From assembly GCA_937954195.1 (NCBI GenBank), contig CALFYR010000244.1, positions 1 through 5,821 on the forward strand: a DNA stretch of 5,821 nt, written 5' to 3'. Below, piece after piece: positions 1 through 5,505 of this stretch (position 1 is its first letter; every line of letters begins with the position of its first letter). The notes beneath the pieces were generated by a model. The model ran no database searches, was not told the origin of the DNA, and was given only the letters and a program-made list of their open reading frames with translations. The DNA is from an uncultured Dehalococcoidia bacterium (GTDB taxonomy: Bacteria; Chloroflexota; Dehalococcoidia; Tepidiformales; Tepidiformaceae). The position numbers and the translations under genes are program-made.

Positions 1-506
1 TCACCCTCGATGAGTTCCTTGCCCTTCCGGGTATCGATGAGCGGCGCCTCGAACTCATCGATGGGGAGGTCTACGAAAAAGTGTCACCACGGTGGGGCCA
101 CAGCCGAATCGCGCTCAAGCTTGGAATCCTTTTCGAAAGCATCGGCTTCGCTGGAGTCGAACCGCGGGCCATCATCCCGCCGGGCGGTAGCGACGGTCCA
201 TCGGCCCCGCTCCCCGACGTCGCTTTCTACCGGACCGATCCCCCTGAAGACGATGAGTGGATGACACGCCCTCCGGACATCGCGGTGGAAATCCGCTCGA
301 TCGGACAGAGCCGTCGCGACATACGTGTCAAAGTCGACCTCTATCTCCGGTTCGGCGTGCCGTCGGTTTGGGTCGTTGACCTGGAGTCCGAAGAAATCGA
401 GATCTATGAGTCGGGCGGACGCGTCATCCTTTCCGGCACTGAAGAAGTGACGTCTCCCCATGCGCCGGGCCTACGGTTCAGTGCCGCCGAGCTGTTCGCT
501 CGCTAA
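1..506 (+). CDS. Uma2-family (DUF820) putative PD-(D/E)xK endonuclease, 5' end outside window
   Basis: The frame is open from the first complete codon at position 3 and gives 167 residues to a TAA at 504-506. The N-terminal part visible here (LALPGIDERRLELIDGE, residues 6-22) is typical of Uma2 proteins, so the start lies upstream of the window; the GTG at 81 lies inside the conserved domain and is not the start. Core motifs follow in family order: a PDV strand with Asp72, VEIRS with Glu96, Lys110 in VKVDLYLRFGV, then VWVVD. These are the expected acidic and lysine positions of the PD-(D/E)xK nuclease fold. Most Uma2 proteins have a Pro after the Ser of this second motif; here it reads EIRSIG. 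The family is often present in many copies in Cyanobacteria and Chloroflexota, and its cellular role is poorly known. The stop codon overlaps the convergent sulfur-carrier gene. The family call is firm; nuclease activity is inferred. Confidence 0.9.
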   Translation, partial: TLDEFLALPGIDERRLELIDGEVYEKVSPRWGHSRIALKLGILFESIGFAGVEPRAIIPPGGSDGPSAPLPDVAFYRTDPPEDDEWMTRPPDIAVEIRSIGQSRRDIRVKVDLYLRFGVPSVWVVDLESEEIEIYESGGRVILSGTEEVTSPHAPGLRFSAAELFAR

Positions 507-793
507 CCGCCCGCCACCGCCGGCACAATGCTCACCTCGTCGCCAGCCTTCAACGACGTCCCCAGCCCGTCCAGGAACCGCACGTCCTCGCCGTTCACGT
601 AGATGTTCACGAACCGCCGCAGCTGCCCGCCCTCATCGATCATCCGCTCACGCATGCCCGGGTAGCTCGATTCCAGGTTCGCAACCAGCGACTCCAGCGT
701 CGCGCCCTCCCCCGTCACCGTCGACTGGTTGCCGGTCAGCCCCCGCAGCGGCTGCGGAATTCGCACATTAATAGACACAGAAGCACTCTCCAT
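503..793 (-). CDS. CysO/MoaD/ThiS-like ubiquitin-fold sulfur carrier protein
   Basis: A 96-residue protein of beta-grasp type ending in Gly95-Gly96, the tail that is adenylated and converted to a thiocarboxylate in ThiS, MoaD and CysO. The second half (RFVNIYVNGEDVRF at 60-73, then a KAGDEV turn and IVPAVAGG at 89-96) closely resembles, from memory, mycobacterial CysO, which carries sulfur for cysteine synthesis with the PLP enzyme CysM. It is the last gene of the riboswitch-controlled operon, 38 nt after the NIL gene. No strong Shine-Dalgarno precedes ATG 793, but no better start is seen. No activating enzyme (MoeB/MoeZ type) and no JAMM peptidase (Mec type) are in the window, so they would have to be encoded elsewhere. 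A role in molybdopterin synthesis is less likely given the neighbours. Its TAG overlaps the TAA of the convergent Uma2 gene. Confidence 0.92.
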   Translation of the reverse strand: MESASVSINVRIPQPLRGLTGNQSTVTGEGATLESLVANLESSYPGMRERMIDEGGQLRRFVNIYVNGEDVRFLDGLGTSLKAGDEVSIVPAVAGG

Positions 794-831
794 TTCGAGA
801 AAGTAAGAAGTTCGTCGTTATCCGCCCGCAC

Positions 832-1074
832 CTAGCCTTCGACCACATCGCCCCCAACAGGGTCGACGCGGACGCCGCGCTCCTGGGCCCAGCTCAGGCT
901 GCGCTCAATCTCCTCGGCAGCCCCTTCGAGTTCGAGCACCACCCAGCCGGTGTGCTCGTCGACATCCGCCATCCGAACGTTCGTAATCACCTCAAACTCA
1001 TGCCCGAGCTTATGGATGATCGGTTCCTTGATCAGGTTCTCCGGAAAAGTAAACCGCACACGCTTCACAGCCAT
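832..1074 (-). CDS. Stand-alone NIL-domain protein
   Basis: An 80-residue protein that is essentially one NIL domain: VRFTFPENLIKEPIIHKLG (residues 6-24), the ITNVRMADVD strand, the GWVVLELEG strand and a C-terminal helix ending in ERGVRVDPV. NIL domains form the C-terminal regulatory part of the methionine ABC transporter ATPase MetN, where they bind methionine, and also occur in NIL-ferredoxins linked to archaeal homocysteine synthesis. Here the domain has no ATPase or ferredoxin attached. The start codon shares one base with the stop codon of the ThrC-like gene (TGATG), so translational coupling is likely. A role as a methionine-sensing or accessory subunit of the neighbouring PLP enzyme is inferred from position only. 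Confidence 0.9.
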   Translation of the reverse strand: MAVKRVRFTFPENLIKEPIIHKLGHEFEVITNVRMADVDEHTGWVVLELEGAAEEIERSLSWAQERGVRVDPVGGDVVEG

Positions 1075-2318
1075 CAGGCAACCCCTTCCGGCACGCGCAC
1101 GTTGTACGCCGCCTCGAAGCTCTCGAGCTGCGGGTCGATCTCCAGCGGGGGCTTCAAGGCGCCAGCCACGGCTTCAGCCGTCTTGAATCCGATCCCCGTC
1201 ACGAACGCCACCGTCAGCTCGTCCGGGTGGATTCTACCCTGCTCAGCAAGCTGCTTGAGCGACGCGATCGTCACGCCCCCGGCAGTCTCCGCGAAGATCC
1301 CCTCCGTCTCAGCCAGCAGCTTGATCCCGTCAACAATCTCCGGGTCCGAAACGCTGCCGCAGGCGCCATCCGTCTCCTGCATCTGCACCAGGCTGTAATA
1401 CCCATCGGCCGGGTTCCCAATCGCCAGAGACTTCGCGATCGTGTTCGGCCGCTGCGGCCGGAACGTCGTCGTGCCCTCCTGCCAGGCCGTCGCCACCGGC
1501 GAACACCCGGTCGCCTGCGCACCGCTCATCCGCGTCTTCGGCTCGTCGATAAGCCCCGCCTTGTGCAACTCCTGCAGGCCCTTGCGAATCTTCACGAACA
1601 GCGAACCGCTCGCGATCGGCGCCACACAATGGTCCGGCGCCCGCCACCCCAGCTGCTCGGCGACCTCGAACCCGAGCGTCTTCGAACCCTCCGAGTAGTA
1701 CGGCCGCACATTCACATTCACGAACGCCCAGTTGTACGAACCCGCGAGCTCCGCGCACAGCCGGTTCACCGCGTCGTAATTCCCACGGACCTTCACCAGC
1801 GTCGGCCCGTAAATGCTCGAACCGAGGATCTTGTTCTCCTCCAGGTCATGCGGAATGAAGACCACCGCCTCCATACCCGCCGCCGCCGCGTGAGCGCTCA
1901 CGCTGTTCGCCAGGTTCCCCGTACTGGCGCAGGCCAGCTTCTCGTACCCGAGTTCCCGGGCGCGCGTGCTGGCGACAGCCACCACCCGGTCCTTGAACGA
2001 CCACGTCGGGTTCACCGTGTCGTTCTTCAGGTACAGGTTGTTCAGCCCGAGCGCCTTGCCCAGGTGCTTCGCCCGGATGAGCGGCGTGTAACCCGCACCG
2101 ATATCCACCGCATTCTCGATGTCACACGGGAGAAAGTCCTTGTACCGCCAGAGCGAGGCGGGCCCCTTCGCGATGCTCTCGCGGGATACGGCCTTTCGAA
2201 TCCCCTCGTAGTCGTAGGTCACCTCAACGGGACCAAAACAGAAATCGCAGACATGCCGCGCCTCGAGCGGATACTCGCGGGCACACTCACGGCAGCGAAG
2301 ATTCGTAGCGAAACTCAT
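1074..2318 (-). CDS. thrC: Threonine-synthase-family PLP enzyme, possibly a homocysteine synthase
   Basis: A 414-residue fold-type II PLP enzyme. An N-terminal zinc ribbon (Cys9, Cys12, Cys24, Cys27) is followed by GYTPL (76-80), the PLP lysine Lys109 in TWSFKDR, the STGN cofactor/substrate loop (132-135) and a Ser/Gly-rich phosphate-cradle segment (ASGSL, about 236-240). Canonical ThrC converts O-phosphohomoserine to threonine in the cytoplasm; length and motifs fit the family. Context argues for another product: the gene sits under a SAM riboswitch and is followed by a NIL-domain protein and a CysO-like sulfur carrier, so sulfhydrylation of O-phosphohomoserine to homocysteine is a reasonable alternative. 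A TTG at 2324 also opens the frame, but GGAG at 2329-2326 is 7 nt before ATG 2318 and nearly touches the TTG, so ATG 2318 was chosen. Family call firm; substrate and product uncertain. Confidence 0.92.
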   Translation of the reverse strand: MSFATNLRCRECAREYPLEARHVCDFCFGPVEVTYDYEGIRKAVSRESIAKGPASLWRYKDFLPCDIENAVDIGAGYTPLIRAKHLGKALGLNNLYLKNDTVNPTWSFKDRVVAVASTRARELGYEKLACASTGNLANSVSAHAAAAGMEAVVFIPHDLEENKILGSSIYGPTLVKVRGNYDAVNRLCAELAGSYNWAFVNVNVRPYYSEGSKTLGFEVAEQLGWRAPDHCVAPIASGSLFVKIRKGLQELHKAGLIDEPKTRMSGAQATGCSPVATAWQEGTTTFRPQRPNTIAKSLAIGNPADGYYSLVQMQETDGACGSVSDPEIVDGIKLLAETEGIFAETAGGVTIASLKQLAEQGRIHPDELTVAFVTGIGFKTAEAVAGALKPPLEIDPQLESFEAAYNVRVPEGVA

Positions 2319-2325
2319 GCTCAAA

Positions 2326-2329
2326 CTCC
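2326..2329 (-). promoter_or_regulatory. Ribosome binding site of the ThrC-like gene
   Basis: GGAG on the minus strand, 7 nt before ATG 2318. It decides against the TTG at 2324, which would leave only one base of spacing. The surrounding CGGAGU is complementary to ACUCCG at 2512-2507, just after the riboswitch, so it may be masked under some conditions. Confidence 0.75.
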
Positions 2330-2334
2330 GTACC

Positions 2335-2350
2335 GGCCGAACAAACGGCC
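2335..2350 (-). other. Small hairpin just upstream of the ThrC-like RBS
   Basis: In the leader RNA, arms GGCCG and CGGCC form a 5-bp stem with the loop UUUGUU, ending 5 nt before the CGGAG of the ribosome binding site. It may shape access to the site. No poly-U follows, so it is not an intrinsic terminator. Confidence 0.35.
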
Positions 2351-2415
2351 ATCAGGCGCCGGCGACAGGGATGCTGTGGGTGAAGCACCGGCTGGATGAA
2401 AGTGGTGTACGGGAG

Positions 2416-2433
2416 GCCCCTTCTGGGAGGGGC
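2416..2433 (-). other. GC-rich leader hairpin at the upstream-ORF stop codon
   Basis: RNA arms GCCCCU and AGGGGC form a 6-bp stem with the loop CCCAGA. The 5' arm begins at the last base of the TAG stop of the 10-codon upstream ORF. The following sequence (CUCCCGUACACC) has no U-tract, so it lacks the form of an intrinsic terminator. It could be an expression-platform element or a pause site. Confidence 0.4.
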
Positions 2434-2465
2434 TAAAGCATGACCATACGGCCCAGGCAAACCAT
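2433..2465 (-). CDS. Possible 10-codon upstream ORF / leader peptide
   Basis: Between the SAM riboswitch and the ThrC-like gene, a GAGGAG Shine-Dalgarno (2477-2472) lies 6 nt before ATG 2465, which opens a short frame encoding MVCLGRMVML and closing at TAG 2435-2433. This ribosome binding site is stronger than that of the main gene. Three of the ten residues are Met and one is Cys, notable ahead of an operon under SAM control. The stop codon abuts a GC-rich hairpin. It could be a translated leader peptide that tunes downstream expression, or a chance ORF. No family can be assigned to so short a peptide. Confidence 0.4.
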   Translation of the reverse strand: MVCLGRMVML

Positions 2466-2512
2466 TGCGTTCTCCTCAGTTCCGCGTGGGCCGTTCAAGG
2501 TTCGAGCGGAGT

Positions 2513-2626
2513 CGCTCTCATCTTTCTCCCGCCGCGGCGGGAGTCCGGATTTGGCACCTTACCTCATGGTGGCAGGTTGCCGGGGCGTCAAAGGGCCGGT
2601 CCCTCTTCCCCATCTTGATAAGCGCG
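2513..2626 (-). ncRNA. SAM-I (S-box) riboswitch
   Basis: The minus-strand RNA carries the S-box signature in order: CUUAUCAAGA (2622-2613), AGGGACCGGCCC (2604-2593), UGA of the kink-turn region (2590-2588), GGCAACC (2581-2575), AAGGUGCCAAAUCC (2560-2547) and AGAUGAGAG (2523-2515). Paired elements fit: P1 CUUAUC with GAUGAG (2622-2617/2522-2517), extended past one mismatch by three G-C pairs; P2 GGGG with CCCC (2611-2608/2585-2582) and inner GGG with CCC; a short P3 ACCU/AGGU; and P4 as the perfect palindrome at 2543-2526. S-box RNAs bind S-adenosylmethionine and usually switch off methionine synthesis or uptake genes. It lies upstream of the ThrC-like/NIL/sulfur-carrier operon. No U-tract terminator follows, so control may be at translation. 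Confidence 0.96.
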
Positions 2627-2650
2627 GCCACGTTCGCGGTTGTGCTCAAC

Positions 2651-2678
2651 ATAGTAACAGACAACGCGGAATCGCCAA
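2651..2678 (-). promoter_or_regulatory. Candidate sigma-70 promoter for the riboswitch operon
   Basis: On the minus strand TTGGCG (2678-2673) and TACTAT (2656-2651) are separated by 16 nt, each matching four of six positions of the TTGACA/TATAAT consensus. Transcription would start near 2644, about 20 nt before riboswitch P1. It sits in the only space available between the end of the upstream gene (2684) and the riboswitch. The match is moderate. Confidence 0.45.
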
Positions 2679-2683
2679 AAGGT

Positions 2684-4054
2684 CTACCCGCCCGGCGCCA
2701 GCTGGAACGCGTCGATCGCCGCCAGCATCAGCGGCAACGTGATCGACCGCCCGATCAGTTCGTCCAGGTAGGCCAGGTCGTACGGGTTTCCTTCTTCCAT
2801 CCCCGCCACCGTCGCCAGGATGTCAGCGTAGATTTGCGCCAACGGCTCCGTCGGCGCCGTAAACGTCGTCACCTGCGGATACGCGGCCAGAATGAGTTCG
2901 CCGTACGCCATGTACGGCGCGTTCGTGCCCGGCAGCGCCTGCATCACGTCCGGCGATGGCAACACACCGATGGATTCGGGGAGCCGGCTGCCGCTGTTAA
3001 TCATCGCAATCGCCCCGATGTTCAACTCGCGCGCCACCCGCGTCCGCGCTTCCGCCAGCGTTGGGTCCGTCGCCACCAGCAGCAGGTACAGGTACGTGTC
3101 GAACGCCGCCGCCGCCAGCTCCTCGGTCTTCCCTTCCAGCCGGTCGCAGTGCACCGCTTCGTGCGCCAGGATCGGCATCAGGTGCTCGAATCGCTCGCCC
3201 GCCGCGAACGGGTTGACCGAGATCACCCGCTGTCCGCTCCCGATAAACGTAACCCGCGCAATCAGTTCCAGCTCGCCCGGCGGCTCAACGAAATCGATCA
3301 GCGCCGCAGGCTGTCCCGTGCAATTGTCGCCCGTCAGCAAGTTTCCAATCGCCGGCTCGGCGAACGTCCCTACCAGCCCCGCAAGCGCCGCCCGCAGCTT
3401 CGGTGCCGGCACAATCTCCGCGGGGATAATGTCGTAGAACGCCAGCGCGTCCTGCAGCGTCTCCGGGTCGGCCTGGCGCTGCGTCAGGTGAAACTCCAGC
3501 TGTTCCCGCATCACCGCCGGGTCCGATTCGTCCGGGTTCACCTCGGCCACGGTCGGCTGGTCGAACACCGTCCCGTCCTGGGCCACCAGGGCGCTCGTCG
3601 CCAGGAACACCAGCAAGGGCGAAAGATCGCCCTCCACTTCCGCCTCCAGGTCGCCCTCCCCGTCCTCGTCGAACGCCCGCCGCGCGATCTTCAGCGTCGA
3701 ACCATCCGGGATGAGCCGGTTCACGCGAAGCACCACCTCGCGCGAATTCGTCTCCGAAAGCTCCGCCGAATTCACCAGCGCGCGCGTCGTCCCGCCCGCC
3801 GCCAGCGGCACCTCGAACTCGAAGTACGATTCGAGCGGGATCCGCGACGGCGCCCACTCGAACGGACGGTCGAACCGCACCGTCACCGACGAGGTCGAAC
3901 GCGCCTGGCCGTTCACCACATCCCGCACAGCCTCGGCCGAGGACACCAGCGGCTGTGCCGGCGGCTCCGATTCGCTCGAACATGCCGCCGCCGCGAACGC
4001 CCCCACAAGCAGCGCGAACAGGACCAGCGGCAGTGTCCGAGGCGATCGCTTCAT
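2684..4054 (-). CDS. Putative HExxH-type metalloprotease-like lipoprotein
   Basis: A 456-residue protein that begins with a basic, then hydrophobic signal peptide (residues 1-24) and a lipobox with Cys25 (AAAAC), followed by a Ser/Glu/Pro-rich linker, so it is probably a lipoprotein anchored outside the cytoplasmic membrane. Residues about 53-140 look like a beta-sandwich of the bacterial Ig-like/SbsA type (TVRFDRPFEW, then REVVLRVNRLIPDGSTLKI). The C-terminal half carries HEAVH at 298-302 and a Glu-Glu pair at 311-312 (EELAAAAF), a layout like zincin metalloproteases of the HExxH...E type; Cys245 and Cys303 could form a disulfide. No specific peptidase family is recognised. The start ATG overlaps the upstream hydratase TGA by four bases (ATGA), so coupled translation is likely. 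Proteolytic activity is inferred from the motif alone. Confidence 0.85.
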   Translation of the reverse strand: MKRSPRTLPLVLFALLVGAFAAAACSSESEPPAQPLVSSAEAVRDVVNGQARSTSSVTVRFDRPFEWAPSRIPLESYFEFEVPLAAGGTTRALVNSAELSETNSREVVLRVNRLIPDGSTLKIARRAFDEDGEGDLEAEVEGDLSPLLVFLATSALVAQDGTVFDQPTVAEVNPDESDPAVMREQLEFHLTQRQADPETLQDALAFYDIIPAEIVPAPKLRAALAGLVGTFAEPAIGNLLTGDNCTGQPAALIDFVEPPGELELIARVTFIGSGQRVISVNPFAAGERFEHLMPILAHEAVHCDRLEGKTEELAAAAFDTYLYLLLVATDPTLAEARTRVARELNIGAIAMINSGSRLPESIGVLPSPDVMQALPGTNAPYMAYGELILAAYPQVTTFTAPTEPLAQIYADILATVAGMEEGNPYDLAYLDELIGRSITLPLMLAAIDAFQLAPGG

Positions 4055-4839
4055 CGGCCCTTGTACTCCGGCTTTCGTTTCTCAGCGAAGGCGCGCGGGC
4101 CCTCCTTCGCGTCTTCAGTGGCGAACAGACGCCCCAGCAGCAGGTCTTCGAACGCCAGCCCGTGGTCGAGCGGCATATCCATGCCGCGCTGGATGGCTTC
4201 CTTCGCGGCGCGTACCGCCAGCGGACCCCGCTCGCAAATCACGCCAGCGATCTGGTACGCCTTCGCCATCAGTTCTTCGCGCGGCACGATGTGCGAAATC
4301 AGGCCAACCCGCATCGCCGTCTCCGCGTCCATCTGCTCACCCGTGAGGATCAGGTAGTTCGCCCATGCCTGCGGGATCGCCCGCGGCATCCGCTGCGTCC
4401 CGCCGGCGCCCGGCATGATCGCCCATCGCACCTCCGGCAGACCGAACCGCGCTTCGGGGGTACAGATCCGGATGTCGCAGGTCAGCGCCAGCTCCATCCC
4501 GCCGGCAAGGCAGAACCCATTGATCGCCGCGATGATCGGCTTGTAGATCGGCATCCGCTTCGTGAACCCGCCGAACGGCACCGGCCGCCCGCCTTCGAAC
4601 TGGTTCTCGCCCTTCGCCGTCGCCACCAGGTCCATCCCGGTCGAAAACGACTTCTCGCCAACTCCCGTCAGCACCGCCACGCGCATCTCAGGGTCGTCGC
4701 GGAAGTCCTCCCACGCCCGGTACATCTCGCTCGATGTCTTCCCGTCGATCGAATTCAGCGCCGACTCACGGTTAATCGTGATGGTCGCGACCGCGTCCTT
4801 CTTCTCGTAGATGATGTTGTCGAACGAAAGCCCTGGCAT
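4051..4839 (-). CDS. Enoyl-CoA hydratase/isomerase (crotonase) family protein
   Basis: A 262-residue crotonase. With ATG 4839 as residue 1, the oxyanion-hole segments are FSTGMDL (65-71) and NGFCLAGGMEL (107-117). Glu116 and Glu136 (in FGLPEV) are 20 residues apart, the spacing of the two catalytic glutamates (144 and 164) of rat mitochondrial enoyl-CoA hydratase. PGAGGTQRMPR follows, and the tail FAEKRKPEYKG is typical of true hydratases. It probably adds water to 2-enoyl-CoA in fatty-acid or amino-acid breakdown; acyl-chain preference cannot be read from the sequence. A GTG at 4845 also opens the frame, but it overlaps the GAGGTG ribosome binding site, so ATG 4839 is preferred. It is first in a two-gene leftward unit with the lipoprotein gene; no other beta-oxidation gene is in the window. 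Confidence 0.94.
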   Translation of the reverse strand: MPGLSFDNIIYEKKDAVATITINRESALNSIDGKTSSEMYRAWEDFRDDPEMRVAVLTGVGEKSFSTGMDLVATAKGENQFEGGRPVPFGGFTKRMPIYKPIIAAINGFCLAGGMELALTCDIRICTPEARFGLPEVRWAIMPGAGGTQRMPRAIPQAWANYLILTGEQMDAETAMRVGLISHIVPREELMAKAYQIAGVICERGPLAVRAAKEAIQRGMDMPLDHGLAFEDLLLGRLFATEDAKEGPRAFAEKRKPEYKGR

Positions 4840-4842
4840 GGC

Positions 4843-4848
4843 CACCTC
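4843..4848 (-). promoter_or_regulatory. Ribosome binding site of the enoyl-CoA hydratase gene
   Basis: GAGGTG on the minus strand, its GAGG core 5 nt before ATG 4839. The alternative GTG start at 4845 lies inside this motif, so the ATG is the better start. Confidence 0.7.
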
Positions 4849-4856
4849 GTGATGTA

Positions 4857-4878
4857 GGAGTACCGCGAAGGATACTCC
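4857..4878. promoter_or_regulatory. Inverted repeat in the divergent intergenic spacer, candidate operator
   Basis: GGAGTA (4857-4862) and TACTCC (4873-4878) are perfect inverted arms separated by 10 bp, so the half-sites are 16 bp apart centre to centre. The repeat lies inside the 59-bp spacer between the divergent hydratase and DUF402 genes, a fitting place for a dimeric regulator. No convincing sigma-70 promoter was seen on either strand of this spacer. Six-base arms may be chance. Confidence 0.35.
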
Positions 4879-4898
4879 GCCGGAAAGGCGACGTAAGC

Positions 4899-5402
4899 AT
4901 GACGCGATACGTGGAAAAGAAAGAGAAACCCGGCGGCAAGCTCCTCGAATACGACGTCGACCTCGTCCACCGCAACGCGTCCGTCGCCATCGTCCGCTTC
5001 GAAATCACGCGCGAGGTTGGGCCGCCCCGTCTGCCCATCCACGTCCCGGCCGGTTCCGTCTCCTACGGCTACTTCTGGGCCCGCCGGCCGTACAGCCTCT
5101 ACCGCTGGCTCTCGCCCGAAGGCGCGCTCCTCGCCCACCGCATCGACGCCGTCACCAACGTCCGCATCACCGACACCGAAGTCGCCTACCGCGACCTCGT
5201 CCTCGACTGGTGGGTCTTCCCCGACGACGAACTGGTCGAAGAAGACCGTGACGAACTCCAGGACCTCCTCACCTCCGGCGCCATCACCCCCGCCGAAGCC
5301 GCTCGCGCCAACGAAGCCGCCCAACAGGTCTTCAGCCGCTACCGCCACATCATCGACGAAGTAGTCGAGCTAGAACGGCGCTACGTGCCGAACCACGCCT
5401 GA
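4899..5402 (+). CDS. DUF402 domain-containing protein
   Basis: A 167-residue soluble protein. The DUF402 core spans about residues 54-125: YFWARRPYSLYRW, HRIDAVTNVRITD, then YRDLVLDWWVFPDD and EEDRDEL, with conserved acidic positions Asp99, Asp103, Asp116 and Glu119 that would hold divalent metal. A SGAITPAEA turn and a long C-terminal helix follow. Characterised members include a nucleoside tri/diphosphatase of Gram-positive bacteria and FomD, which hydrolyses a cytidylylated intermediate of fosfomycin synthesis, so phosphoanhydride or phosphoester hydrolysis is a reasonable expectation; the substrate is unknown here. ATG 4899 has only a weak purine-rich stretch (GGAAAGG) upstream. It is divergent from the hydratase gene. 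Its TGA runs directly into a heptanucleotide repeat array. Confidence 0.88.
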   Translation: MTRYVEKKEKPGGKLLEYDVDLVHRNASVAIVRFEITREVGPPRLPIHVPAGSVSYGYFWARRPYSLYRWLSPEGALLAHRIDAVTNVRITDTEVAYRDLVLDWWVFPDDELVEEDRDELQDLLTSGAITPAEAARANEAAQQVFSRYRHIIDEVVELERRYVPNHA

Positions 5403-5470
5403 CTCGCAACTCGCAACTCGGCAACTCGCAACTCGCAACTCGCAACTCGGCACTCGGCACTCGGCACTCT
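5402..5470. repeat. Heptanucleotide tandem repeat (ACTCGCA/ACTCGGC)
   Basis: Nine consecutive units and a partial tenth. In order: two ACTCGCA, one 8-nt ACTCGGCA, three ACTCGCA, three ACTCGGC, then ACTC. The variants form blocks, as expected from slippage or unit duplication. The array begins at the last base of the DUF402 stop codon and fills most of the gap to the next gene. Heptamer arrays of this kind resemble the short tandemly repeated repetitive sequences of Cyanobacteria. Function unknown. Confidence 0.93.
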
Positions 5471-5505
5471 TTACATCCCCCACCCGCCGTACCAAACTTC
5501 CGCGC

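Noticed and set aside
81..506. GTG at 81 as the start of the Uma2 gene.
   Set aside because: Conserved Uma2 N-terminal residues are encoded from position 3 onward in the same frame, so the true start lies outside the window.
1227..2399. A 390-codon open frame on the plus strand.
   Set aside because: It is antisense to the ThrC-like gene, Arg-rich and featureless, while the opposite strand carries clear family motifs.
2416..2433. The leader hairpin as the riboswitch intrinsic terminator.
   Set aside because: The stem is only 6 bp and is followed by CUCCCGUACACC, with no run of U.
2526..2543. The palindrome CTCCCGCCGCGGCGGGAG as an independent operator or terminator.
   Set aside because: It falls exactly at the P4 helix of the SAM-I riboswitch, which explains it.
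2465..4357. A 630-codon open frame on the plus strand.
   Set aside because: It is very Arg/His/Pro-rich, runs antisense to the lipoprotein gene, the hydratase gene and the SAM riboswitch, and has no domain signature. It is a high-GC shadow frame.
3955..4857. A 300-codon open frame on the plus strand.
   Set aside because: It is antisense to the enoyl-CoA hydratase, whose catalytic motifs are intact, and its composition is that of a shadow frame.
5402..5470. The tandem repeat as a CRISPR array.
   Set aside because: Units are only 7-8 nt and directly adjacent with no spacers.
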